From: an uncultured Ignavibacteria bacterium | Lineage (GTDB): Bacteria; Bacteroidota; Ignavibacteria; SZUA-365 | Length of the DNA stretch: 64,000 nt | Reading direction: 5' to 3' | NCBI GenBank assembly: GCA_913061095.1 | Contig: CAJXVM010000003.1 | Location: forward strand, 186,001 to 250,000 | Part shown: one piece after another, positions 47,318 through 54,838 of the stretch | Layout of the letters: each line of letters opens with the position of its first letter | Numbering within the stretch: the first letter of the stretch is position 1 | Position numbers and translations under genes: made by a program | The notes under the pieces: model-generated | What the model was told of the DNA's origin: nothing | Databases searched by the model: none | What the model saw: the letters and a program-made list of their open reading frames with translations, nothing else

Positions 47318-49549
47318 ATGCAGCATATCCCAATCCACAGCCAGCGGTTCAGGAGCGCAGTGCTCCTGGCCGCCCTGCTGTGTGCAGCGACCCCTGCCTT
47401 GTTTTCCCCGGCACTGCATGCACAGGATAATGCCAACTGTTACATGTGCCATGAGGACCGTGAGCTGACCGGCAGCATCGACGGCCGCAGCCGCTCGATG
47501 TTCGTCAGCGAGCGCACACTGAAAAACTCGGTGCATGGTGAATTCGACTGCATCATCTGCCATCTCGACGTCGATCCGGAAGATCTGCCGCATGACGACG
47601 AACTCGATCCGGTCGATTGCGGCACCTGCCATGCCGAGATCCAGGAGAAGCACGCGATCTCGCTGCACGGCAAGGCGATCAAGCGCGGCGACAGGCTCGC
47701 ACCGACATGCACGACCTGCCACGGGACGCATGACGTTCTGCCCGCCGATCATCCGAAATCGCCGGTGCGCGCGTACAACATCCCCTTCCTCTGCGGCTCC
47801 TGCCACCAGGAAGGTGCCCCGGTCCAGCGCCAGCGCCGTATCAGCAAGAATCACATCCTCGAGAATTACTCCCTGAGTATTCACGGGGAGGGGCTGCTGC
47901 GCAAGGGACTGACGGTATCAGCGACATGCATCTCCTGCCACACCGCGCATGAGATCCTTCCCCACACCGACCCGGAATCCTCCATTGCCCGGCGCAACAT
48001 TGCCGAGACCTGCGCGGCATGTCACCAGCAAATCGAGGAAGTCCACGTCAAAGTCATCAAGGGGGAGCTGTGGGAAAAACAGCCGCATCTGCTGCCGGCC
48101 TGTGTCGACTGTCACCAGCCGCACAAGATCCGCCGTGTATTTTATGACCAGGGCACCGCTGACGCGCAATGTCTCGAGTGCCATCAGCGGCCGGACCTCC
48201 GCAACGAAGAGGGCGCGTCGATGTTCGTCAACTATCAGGACCTGGGGCATTCGCGACACGCCACCGTGGCCTGCAGCCAGTGCCACTCGGGAGTGAACGT
48301 CTCTCACCGCCGGCCCTGCGACACGATTGACAAAACGGTGGACTGTTCCGCCTGTCATCCCGATGAATCGGACCGCTACACCCAGAGCATTCACGGGACG
48401 ATGCATGCGAAAAGCGATCCGGACGCTCCGGACTGTCTCGACTGCCACGGCACGCACCGCATCCTCGGGCAGACCAATCCCAACTCACGCACATTCCCGA
48501 CACGCGTGCCCATGCTGTGCGGTGAATGTCACCGCTCCGGTGAAAAAGTTGCGAAACGTGTGAAGAACGAGGATGCGGTCGTCGACCATTATGTCGAGAG
48601 CATTCACGGCAAAGGCCTGCTGCAGAGCGGACTCGTGGTGACCGCGCAGTGCACCGACTGCCACACAGCGCACGACGCGCAGCCCAGTGCCGACCCGCGC
48701 TCCAGCGTGCACGAGAATAATGTGTCGAAAACCTGCGGCAGCTGTCATCACGGCATCGAGGAGCAGTTCGCGCAGAGCATCCACTCCCGCCTCGTCAATG
48801 ATACCGACAAGGAGCTGCCGACCTGCAACGACTGCCACAACGCCCATACCATTCGCCGTTCCGATGAAACCGGCTTCAAGCTGGAAATCATGGACCAGTG
48901 TGGCCGCTGCCATGAGGATATCGCGGACAGTTATTTCGACACATACCATGGCAAGGTCTCGCAGCTCGGATACACGAAGACGGCGAAATGCTACGACTGC
49001 CACGGGGCGCATGACATCCTTCCGCCGTCGAATCCCAAATCGCATCTCAGTCATCAGAACGTGGTGCAGACCTGCCAGAAATGCCATCCGTCAGCAAACC
49101 GGCAGTTCGCGGGTTATCTTTCGCACGCGACGCATCACGATCCCGACAAGTATCCGATCCTGTTCTGGGCCTTCTGGGGGATGACCAGCCTGCTGATCTT
49201 TACCTTCCTGCTCGGCGGGACGCACACCATTCTCTGGCTTCCCCGTGCCCTGCAGTGGCGCAAGGAGCTCAAAAAGATGGAGCGCGAGGCCGAGGAATCC
49301 GTTGTCGACATCGCCTGGAGCGAGTACGATGCGCCCGGTCCCCCGGTGACGAGAAAGGACGTGGCGGGAGCGGATGACACCGCGACCGGCAGCGACGATG
49401 AAGATCTATCGAAATCTGCCCGAAACGAGTCCGAAAACGACATGTCACCGGGTGGTGACAAAAATATGTCACCAGGTGGTGACATGGACGACGATATGTC
49501 ACCAGGTGGTGACATCGAAGAGAACGACGACCGAGAGGAGGACAAATAG
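47318..49549 (+). CDS. 19-heme cytochrome c with C-terminal membrane anchor
   Basis: A 743-aa extracytoplasmic electron conduit. Signal peptide (AVLLAALLCAATPALFSPAL) followed by 19 CxxCH motifs between residue 40 and about 595, many in repeated blocks of the form CxxCHGTHDVLP and SIHGKG. A single C-terminal helix (FWAFWGMTSLLIFTFLLGG) is followed by a charged tail containing three MSPGGD repeats. The N-terminal half resembles the 13-heme domain of the preceding gene, suggesting module duplication. The next gene, a cytochrome b, starts one base after its stop, implying a two-subunit complex like CbcA/CbcB. The terminal acceptor is unknown. Confidence 0.9.
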   Translation: MQHIPIHSQRFRSAVLLAALLCAATPALFSPALHAQDNANCYMCHEDRELTGSIDGRSRSMFVSERTLKNSVHGEFDCIICHLDVDPEDLPHDDELDPVDCGTCHAEIQEKHAISLHGKAIKRGDRLAPTCTTCHGTHDVLPADHPKSPVRAYNIPFLCGSCHQEGAPVQRQRRISKNHILENYSLSIHGEGLLRKGLTVSATCISCHTAHEILPHTDPESSIARRNIAETCAACHQQIEEVHVKVIKGELWEKQPHLLPACVDCHQPHKIRRVFYDQGTADAQCLECHQRPDLRNEEGASMFVNYQDLGHSRHATVACSQCHSGVNVSHRRPCDTIDKTVDCSACHPDESDRYTQSIHGTMHAKSDPDAPDCLDCHGTHRILGQTNPNSRTFPTRVPMLCGECHRSGEKVAKRVKNEDAVVDHYVESIHGKGLLQSGLVVTAQCTDCHTAHDAQPSADPRSSVHENNVSKTCGSCHHGIEEQFAQSIHSRLVNDTDKELPTCNDCHNAHTIRRSDETGFKLEIMDQCGRCHEDIADSYFDTYHGKVSQLGYTKTAKCYDCHGAHDILPPSNPKSHLSHQNVVQTCQKCHPSANRQFAGYLSHATHHDPDKYPILFWAFWGMTSLLIFTFLLGGTHTILWLPRALQWRKELKKMEREAEESVVDIAWSEYDAPGPPVTRKDVAGADDTATGSDDEDLSKSARNESENDMSPGGDKNMSPGGDMDDDMSPGGDIEENDDREEDK
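49443..49514. repeat. Three in-frame palindromic 18-bp repeats (MSPGGD)
   Basis: TGTCACC[AG]GGTGGTGACA occurs at 49443, 49467 and 49497. Each copy has 8-bp self-complementary arms about two central bases, and the latter two extend to ATGTCACCA/TGGTGACAT. They lie in the tail-coding part of the 19-heme gene and encode MSPGGD each time. Confidence 0.85.
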
Positions 49550-49550
49550 C

Positions 49551-50402
49551 ATGGCCGAGACGCAGCGAGTCATCATCGAAAAGCATTTTCAGCGTTTCAC
49601 ACGTCTGGAGCGCCTGCTGCATATCCTGATGATCGTCAGCTTCATCAGTCTCGCACTGACGGGCATGACGCTGAAATTCTCCTACACCGGCTGGGCGGTT
49701 TTTCTTTCAAAGGTATTCGGCGGCTTCGAGTCTGCCGGGTACATCCACCGTGCGGCCGCCGTGATCATGTTCGGCATTTTCTTCGCGCATATCTACGACC
49801 TCGTCTTTACGAAGCGCCGGGAATACGGCAGCTGGAAAGCGCTGCTGTTCGGTCCGAACACCATGCTGCCGACGAAGAAGGACTTCCAGGATTTCACGGC
49901 GTCGATGAAATGGTTCATCGGGCGTGGCGAGCGTCCCCAGTACGGACGCTGGACATACTGGGAGAAGTTCGATTACTTCGCGGTGTTCTGGGGTGTGTTC
50001 GTCATCGGTTCGACGGGACTTACGCTGTGGTTCCCCGAGTTCTTCACCAATTTCATCCCCGGCTGGATGATCAACGTCGCCACGATCATCCACAGCGACG
50101 AGGCGCTGCTGGCTACCGGATTCATTTTCACGGTGCATTTCTTCAACACCCATCTGCGTCCCGAAAAATTCCCCATGGACCTGGTGGTCTTCACCGGACG
50201 CATGCCGGTGCATGAGCTCAAACTCGACAAGCCCGAGGAATTCGAGCGCCTGAAGGCCGCGGGAAAACTCAAGGATTACCTGGTGGAGCCCTATCCCCCC
50301 GTCGTGATCCGCGCCATCCGCGTGTTCGCCTGGGCCGCCCTCGCCACCGGTTTCATGGCCGTGATCTGGATCGTGTACGCGATGGTGTTTGCGTATCGAT
50401 AA
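49551..50402 (+). CDS. Membrane cytochrome b (HydC/FdnI-type) partner
   Basis: A 283-aa inner-membrane di-heme-type cytochrome b. Helices contain the expected His ligands: LERLLHILMIVSF, AGYIHRAAAVIMFGIFFAHIY, IIHSDEALLATGFIFTVHFF. It would take electrons from the quinone pool and hand them to the 19-heme protein encoded immediately upstream. GAGGAGG lies about ten bases before the ATG at 49551; the gap to the upstream stop is one base. It is homologous to the b domain of the fused gene at 45052, so the operon holds both fused and split versions. Last gene of the operon; a heptamer array follows instead of a hairpin. Confidence 0.9.
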   Translation: MAETQRVIIEKHFQRFTRLERLLHILMIVSFISLALTGMTLKFSYTGWAVFLSKVFGGFESAGYIHRAAAVIMFGIFFAHIYDLVFTKRREYGSWKALLFGPNTMLPTKKDFQDFTASMKWFIGRGERPQYGRWTYWEKFDYFAVFWGVFVIGSTGLTLWFPEFFTNFIPGWMINVATIIHSDEALLATGFIFTVHFFNTHLRPEKFPMDLVVFTGRMPVHELKLDKPEEFERLKAAGKLKDYLVEPYPPVVIRAIRVFAWAALATGFMAVIWIVYAMVFAYR

Positions 50403-50453
50403 CCTTCGCCGCGTGATATACATCGTCGATACTGTGTATTTTGCAGCGCGCTG

Positions 50454-50495
50454 AAGTGTAAAGCGCAAAGCGCAAAGTGCAAAGCGCAAAGCGCA
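50454..50495. repeat. Heptamer tandem array, AAGCGCA x 6
   Basis: AAGTGTA, AAGCGCA, AAGCGCA, AAGTGCA, AAGCGCA, AAGCGCA in exact register after the cytochrome b gene. Different sequence from the GATTGCN arrays but the same period. Confidence 0.8.
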
Positions 50496-50519
50496 TGCAC
50501 ACAATATTCAATGAGATGC

Positions 50520-50548
50520 AGTAATCTGCAATCAGTAATCATGCAATC
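50520..50548. repeat. Heptamer array at the 3' end of the DUF1634 gene
   Basis: AGTAATC, TGCAATC, AGTAATC, A, TGCAATC (minus-strand GATTGCA/GATTACT units). The DUF1634 stop codon TGA is formed where the array begins. Confidence 0.7.
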
Positions 50549-50840
50549 AGTGTGCGACTGAGAACGCGATACTGATCCCGATCACGATGAGCACAATCAG
50601 GGAAATCCCCACATAGCGCCAGTCGCGCTCGCGTGAGAAGGTCCAGCCCGTGATGATGATGCGCACGATGGGGGTGAGCATGAGGACGAAAATCCCCGCA
50701 TACAGATAGGCGAAGGGTGAAGCAAGCAGTTCGGCCGCGGGCAGCTGCAGCTGCGAGGCCACCCAGTTCCAGTCCGCCACGGGATACGCGTCGCCGTGAT
50801 GCTGCGGCTGCAGCGCATACAGGATGAACCCGATGAGCAT
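50547..50840 (-). CDS. DUF1634 membrane protein, start uncertain or lost
   Basis: At least 97 aa with three hydrophobic helices (MLIGFILYAL; SPFAYLYAGIFVLMLTPIVRIII; VGISLIVLIVIGISIAFSVA). DUF1634 proteins are usually encoded beside TauE/SafE exporters, as here. The coding frame clearly continues upstream of the ATG at 50840 with a convincing first helix (REHIVSRTLTAGIIASGT), yet back to an in-frame TAG near 50985 there is no ATG, GTG or TTG. A heptamer array (50907-50938) and a 33-bp tandem repeat occupy that region. Either translation starts at a rare codon, or the true N-terminus was lost to repeat insertion, or the protein is truncated in its first helix. Confidence 0.6.
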   Translation of the reverse strand: MLIGFILYALQPQHHGDAYPVADWNWVASQLQLPAAELLASPFAYLYAGIFVLMLTPIVRIIITGWTFSRERDWRYVGISLIVLIVIGISIAFSVAH

Positions 50841-50906
50841 CAGGGTGCCGCTGGCGATGATTCCCGCCGTAAGCGTTCGGCTGACGATATGTTCACGGGT
50901 GGTGGT

Positions 50907-50938
50907 GATTGGTTTTTGATTGTTGGTTATTGATTGCT
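50907..50938. repeat. Heptamer array at the 5' side of the DUF1634 gene
   Basis: GATTGGT, TTTT, GATTGTT, GGTTATT, GATTGCT; partly out of register. It lies inside the frame that extends DUF1634 upstream. Confidence 0.65.
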
Positions 50939-50965
50939 GCTCCGTTTTCGCCTGCGGCGATTCTC

Positions 50966-51038
50966 CGGCCCTCCGGCCTCCGACCTACCGTTTCTCACGG
51001 CCCTCCGGGCCTCCGACCTACCGTTCCTCACGGCCCTC
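50966..51038. repeat. 33-bp tandem repeat, two copies and a stub
   Basis: Unit 1 (50966-50997) and unit 2 (50998-51030) differ by one indel and one substitution; a partial third copy CGGCCCTC ends at 51038, on the stop codon of the TauE/SafE gene. The unit starts CGGCCCTCCGG and contains CTCCGACCTACCGTT. Confidence 0.85.
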
Positions 51039-51853
51039 TATGCCATAAACATCCGCGCGGCGACGATCAGAATCAGGACGATGAAAATCACAATGACCGT
51101 CCGGCTTTTCACCTTTCTGCCGATCAACGTGCCGAGACGTGAGCCGCCGAGCACGCCGAGCACGGCAGCGGAAGTGTAGAGCGGGTTGACGTGACCGTAG
51201 GAAAAGTAGATGAAGGCACTGGCGACGCCGGTGACGCCGATCATGAAATTGCTTGTCGCGGTGGCGGCCTTCATCGGCACACCGGAGACGAGATTCATGA
51301 TGGGCACCTTGACCAGTCCCCCGCCGATGCCGAGGAGTCCGCTGAGATTCCCGGCCACGGTCGAGGCCAGCATTGCGGCCGGGAGGCGCCGCACACCGTA
51401 GCGCACGGTGCGCTGCTCCGCCTCGTCGTAAAATTCCCCGCGGATTGATGCATTCGGATCGTCCTCGATGCGCGCATCGCCGCGGCGGCGCGTCTTGTTC
51501 CACATCAGCGCGCCCATCACGAGCAGGAAGACCGCGAAGATACGCTTGAGCACGTCACCGGGGAGATAATTCGCCGTGAGTCCGCCCAGCACCGCGCCGA
51601 TGGTGGTCATCACCTCAAGCGACATCCCGAGGCGGATATTGCTGATTCCCCTGTCCACATACACCGACGCGGTCGCGCTCGACGTAGCGATGATGGTCAC
51701 CACGCTCGCGGCCACGGCCTCATGCATGGGCAGGCCGAAGCCCAGCACCAGCACGGGAATGAGGAACACCCCGCCGCCGATACCCAGCAGCGCGCCGAGT
51801 ACGCCGGTGACGACGCCGGAACAGACGACAAGAAGAAAAAGAAGCGGAGACAT
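51038..51853 (-). CDS. TauE/SafE (TSUP) family sulfite/anion exporter
   Basis: A 271-aa inner-membrane protein with about eight helices in two repeats: GALLGIGGGVFLIPVLVLGFG and, in the second half, SGLLGIGGGLVKVPIMNLVSG, each followed by a conserved small-residue segment (EAVAASVVTIIATSSA; KAATATSNFMIGVTG). The family exports sulfite, sulfoacetate or related anions. I start at the ATG at 51853 (MSPLLFLLVV); a TTG farther upstream is possible. DUF1634 downstream is a typical partner. Confidence 0.9.
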   Translation of the reverse strand: MSPLLFLLVVCSGVVTGVLGALLGIGGGVFLIPVLVLGFGLPMHEAVAASVVTIIATSSATASVYVDRGISNIRLGMSLEVMTTIGAVLGGLTANYLPGDVLKRIFAVFLLVMGALMWNKTRRRGDARIEDDPNASIRGEFYDEAEQRTVRYGVRRLPAAMLASTVAGNLSGLLGIGGGLVKVPIMNLVSGVPMKAATATSNFMIGVTGVASAFIYFSYGHVNPLYTSAAVLGVLGGSRLGTLIGRKVKSRTVIVIFIVLILIVAARMFMA

Positions 51854-51906
51854 ACGGTGGATGCGATGGAAACGGAAGATCGGCCGCAACCCTGCGGCCG
51901 GCGCTG

Positions 51907-51980
51907 CACTCCCGGCAGGACTCGAACCTGCGACCCTCTGCTTAGAAGGCAGATGCTCTATCCACCTGAGCTACGGGAGC
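51907..51980 (-). tRNA. tRNA-Arg (anticodon TCT)
   Basis: 74 nt without encoded CCA. Acceptor GCTCCCG/CGGGAGT (first pair G-T), D-stem GCTC/GAGC, anticodon stem TCTGC/GCAGA with loop CTTCTAA (anticodon TCT, reads AGA), T-stem GCAGG/CCTGC with TTCGAGT, discriminator G. Its 5' half (position -1 to 40) is repeated exactly at 58484-58524, so its present 5' flank may derive from an integrated element. Confidence 0.95.
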
Positions 51981-51981
51981 G
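51941..51981. repeat. Left att-like direct repeat (within tRNA-Arg)
   Basis: 41 bases identical to 58484-58524, covering tRNA positions -1 to 40 and ending just after the anticodon loop, a recognised crossover sub-location for tyrosine recombinases. Confidence 0.85.
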
Positions 51982-52013
51982 TAATAATATCAATGACTTA
52001 GCGAAGCCGCAGC

Positions 52014-52064
52014 AACTGTTCAGAAAATATTCTGAACACTTCGCTCGTGTTTGAACTGTTCAGA
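52014..52064. promoter_or_regulatory. Left arm-type sites of the element
   Basis: AACTGTTCAGA at 52014-52024 and again at 52054-52064, 40 bases apart in the same orientation. The first also forms a 9-bp inverted repeat, TGTTCAGAA / TTCTGAACA (52017-52038). The word recurs at the right end, as expected for integrase or excisionase arm sites. Confidence 0.6.
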
Positions 52065-52148
52065 CTTCTGTGGAAAATACGGGATTTTCGGGTGTGCGGC
52101 AAAACAGAGGAAGTCGGAATTCATAACGGTACGATACCGATTGTGCGA

Positions 52149-52613
52149 TCAGATGTCTTTCTGTGCGTCCCTGATCGCTTCGAGGGCTTCGACATCCGCC
52201 AGATCCCTTGTCCTTCCTGTGGACTTCTTGTTCGTGATCAAGTCCTCCACGAGAGGAATGCGCACGTCGATCCCATCGACATTCACGACAGTCGAGCGAG
52301 CGTACACTTCGTTGAATTCAAGACCGGTGAGTGAAGTGAGGATATCTATCCGTCGAGGGGCAATACCGATCTGGAAGACGGTCCCTTCTTCTTCGAAATC
52401 ACGGTGCGTGACTTCGTGCAGCGGTGCTCCAAAACGTTGGAGCGCAGTGAGCACCGCCTCTGCGTTTTGCGGGGATGGCATGACCCAGAGGTCGATATCC
52501 ATCGTTGCACGCAGGTAGCCGTGTGCTGCAAGAGCATAGGCGCCGACGAGAAGGAAATCAACCTTCTCTTCGGACAAGATGCGTAACATGTCTCTGTAGT
52601 CTTCGTTCAGCAT
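52149..52613 (-). CDS. Nucleotidyltransferase (AbiEii/MNT-like fold)
   Basis: A 154-aa protein with the nucleotidyltransferase core LLVGAYALAAHGYLRATMDIDLWV (GA...DxD metal site), IDILTSLTGLEF supplying the third acidic residue, and VEDLITNKKSTGRTRDLADVEAL, which resembles DUF6036/AbiEii-type proteins. These often act in toxin-antitoxin or phage-defence modules, or modify RNA; the activity here is unknown. A small gene overlapping its start by 56 bases is a typical companion. It lies inside the tRNA-Arg-bounded element. Confidence 0.82.
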   Translation of the reverse strand: MLNEDYRDMLRILSEEKVDFLLVGAYALAAHGYLRATMDIDLWVMPSPQNAEAVLTALQRFGAPLHEVTHRDFEEEGTVFQIGIAPRRIDILTSLTGLEFNEVYARSTVVNVDGIDVRIPLVEDLITNKKSTGRTRDLADVEALEAIRDAQKDI

Positions 52614-52755
52614 CGAAGTCCTTGTTCAGAGATGCGAGTTCCAGCGTGAGCAGCCATACCTGGTTGATACGTTCTTCCGCTGTGCCGCGTACGCGATCCT
52701 CGGGAGGGCTGTCTGACAGTCGTGACAATCTGGTACGTTTCCGATCCATGAACAT
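52558..52755 (-). CDS. Small partner of the nucleotidyltransferase
   Basis: A 65-aa basic protein: MFMDRKRTRLSRLSDSPPED, then ERINQVWLLTLELASLN and DAERRLQRHVTHLVRREG. The pattern ER..xVWxLTxEx...FDAExRLQRHVxxxxR matches the short proteins encoded directly upstream of this class of nucleotidyltransferase. I start at the ATG at 52755, nine bases after GGAG. It overlaps the next gene by 56 bases, so the two are probably coupled. Role unproven: antitoxin or adaptor. Confidence 0.65.
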   Translation of the reverse strand: MFMDRKRTRLSRLSDSPPEDRVRGTAEERINQVWLLTLELASLNKDFDAERRLQRHVTHLVRREG

Positions 52756-52864
52756 AATGTACATCTCCGTCGACACAACGGCAATAACGATGGGCATCAC
52801 CCTCGACTGCATCGTCTACCAGGACGTCCACGACCGCAACTGCCGGATCCGTGATCAGAGCGAT

Positions 52865-54838
52865 TCACAGACGCAGCAGATGCTTTACAAAGATGCGATC
52901 ACCAATGGAGATGACAGCCGTATAGCTCCCCGGCAGCACAGCGGAAATATCCAGGCTCTCGGAGATGCTTCCGTCAGCGCGTACCGTGACCGCCTTCTCC
53001 GTGACAAGCGTACCGTCTGAGGCATACAGTCTGAGTCTGCCTCGTGTTGCGCTACGGAGGTTCTGCAGCTGTCCGGTGAGTTGAACCTGTTGCGCTGCGG
53101 GCTGCGGAAAGAGATTCACGTTATCACGCCTGCGAAGCAGCGGATTGCAGATGCCGTCCACGTACACCCGCGATGAAAGCGAATCGGCATCCTCGCAGCA
53201 CCGGGCGTACGCAGTGAGTTTCGGTACGGTCACGTGGTCACGAAGCACATCCCTGGTGATCGGTGTGCGGAAGCGCAGCACCATGCAGGGGGTCCCGCTC
53301 GGATTCACCGGCACGCCCTCCACCAGCAGTCTCCCCTGCTTCGGCAGCTCGGCGCGGAAATCCCACCCGGCGTCGCTCGAGACGACGTCACCGAATACGA
53401 GCACGCTGCTGTCATAGCGCACTTCACCGCGCAGCTGTGACGGCTGACCGCCGAAGAATTCCCAGCACACGTTCACGTCCACTTCCTCTCCGCTCGGCGC
53501 GATTGCAACCGTATCGATATGTGCGATGAGGGTCTCCTCGCACTGACAGATTTCCATCACGAAGCCGTCCCGCGTCACGGTGTTCGGACAACCACTCGTG
53601 AGGGTGAGACTGTCGATTTCGATATGCACCGCACGACTGCTTGCCGCCGCAAGGGCACGCATGGAGATGCCGACCAGGTGTCCGGTCTCAAATCCGGGAT
53701 AGACGTATTCGGCGCGGAAACGGTACGTGCCCGGCCGCAGCTCGACGAGCTGGACGGCAGTGTTCTGCGTGATGGTTCCCAGCGTGACCGGCGTCAGCGC
53801 CGTATGTTCGAGCAGCTCCGGATCGGCACGCAGGAGGAATTCGAGAGAAAGTGGGAGTTCTCGCGGGACGCGGGGTTCGAGATCCACGTATACAATACCC
53901 CGCTGGCCTGGAGTCAGACGCGCAGGACCGGACACCCGCAGGTGGAGATCGTCCGGACGCCAGGGCGATGCGAACAACGTATCCGCCTCAGCCACTTCCC
54001 CTCGATACTGGGCAGTGACATGCAGGGCGCGCAGACTGTCGGTGCAGTTCGTCTCCCAGGTGATCACACAGTTCGGTGTGAGCATCTCTTCGCCAATCTC
54101 GCGCAGCAGTGCTGCGAGCTGGGCAGGAGCGTAGACGCGCTGGTAATAGCCGCCCGATCGCCGTGCCACGTCCTCCATGACTCCCTGGCTCATCATGTTG
54201 CTGCCGTATCCGATCATGAACAGCGTCACGTTTTGCGCGAGAATCGCATCCCCCACATCTTCCGGTCGCTCCGCTGAGCCATTGTCCACTCCGTCGGTAA
54301 ACACCAGCAGGAATTTCCGCGCAGCGGGATGTGCGGCGAGATCCTGCAGGGCGATGCTCATGGTGTGATAGATGGGCGTATTGGCTCCAAGCGAGAGAGT
54401 ACCGATCGCTGTTTCCAGTGATGGAACATCCCCGGTGAAATCAATCACGCGCTCCCCGCCATTCGAAAAATGATAGATGGCCGCTTCGTCTCCGATGCCG
54501 AGCATGCGCACGACGGAGAGGGCACCTGTTTTCAGGCTGTCGAAATCCACTCCCGTCATCGACCCGGAATTATCCAGCACCAGCGCCACCGCCGCTCCTG
54601 TCGCCGTGTCGGGACACCAGATATCAGCAGGCATGGACTGCCCATTCTCAATCACGGAAAGCGTGAGTCCCTGCGTCGACCGCAGCTGCGTACCGTTCCA
54701 CCGCACCGCCGTTTCCATCTTCAGACGCGGGAGCCGTGAGGCATCGATGGATTCGATCGAAACGCTCAGGGGCTGGGCGGCAGCGGGAATGGTTGCCAGG
54801 AAAAGCACCAGGGGCGCTATTGCAGCTTGGAGTCTCAC
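52865..54838 (-). CDS. Secreted von Willebrand factor A protein with T9SS sorting domain
   Basis: A 657-aa exported protein. GTG start whose GTGA overlaps the upstream stop codon by four bases; signal peptide LQAAIAPLVLFLATIPAAAQ. The VWA domain covers about 80-270: MIDAS DNSGS in VALVLDNSGSMTG, TPIYHTMSIALQDLA, and LLVFTDGVDNGS. Beta-sandwich repeats follow, then a cohesin/dockerin-like stretch (VDVNVCWEFFGGQPSQLRG, YDSSVLVFGDVVSSDAGWDF). The last 80 residues (NLFPQPAAQQVQLTGQ, LRLYASDGTLVTEKAV, LPGSYTAVI) form the sorting domain. Metal-dependent adhesion is the likely role. Translationally coupled to the propeller gene. Confidence 0.85.
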   Translation of the reverse strand: MRLQAAIAPLVLFLATIPAAAQPLSVSIESIDASRLPRLKMETAVRWNGTQLRSTQGLTLSVIENGQSMPADIWCPDTATGAAVALVLDNSGSMTGVDFDSLKTGALSVVRMLGIGDEAAIYHFSNGGERVIDFTGDVPSLETAIGTLSLGANTPIYHTMSIALQDLAAHPAARKFLLVFTDGVDNGSAERPEDVGDAILAQNVTLFMIGYGSNMMSQGVMEDVARRSGGYYQRVYAPAQLAALLREIGEEMLTPNCVITWETNCTDSLRALHVTAQYRGEVAEADTLFASPWRPDDLHLRVSGPARLTPGQRGIVYVDLEPRVPRELPLSLEFLLRADPELLEHTALTPVTLGTITQNTAVQLVELRPGTYRFRAEYVYPGFETGHLVGISMRALAAASSRAVHIEIDSLTLTSGCPNTVTRDGFVMEICQCEETLIAHIDTVAIAPSGEEVDVNVCWEFFGGQPSQLRGEVRYDSSVLVFGDVVSSDAGWDFRAELPKQGRLLVEGVPVNPSGTPCMVLRFRTPITRDVLRDHVTVPKLTAYARCCEDADSLSSRVYVDGICNPLLRRRDNVNLFPQPAAQQVQLTGQLQNLRSATRGRLRLYASDGTLVTEKAVTVRADGSISESLDISAVLPGSYTAVISIGDRIFVKHLLRL

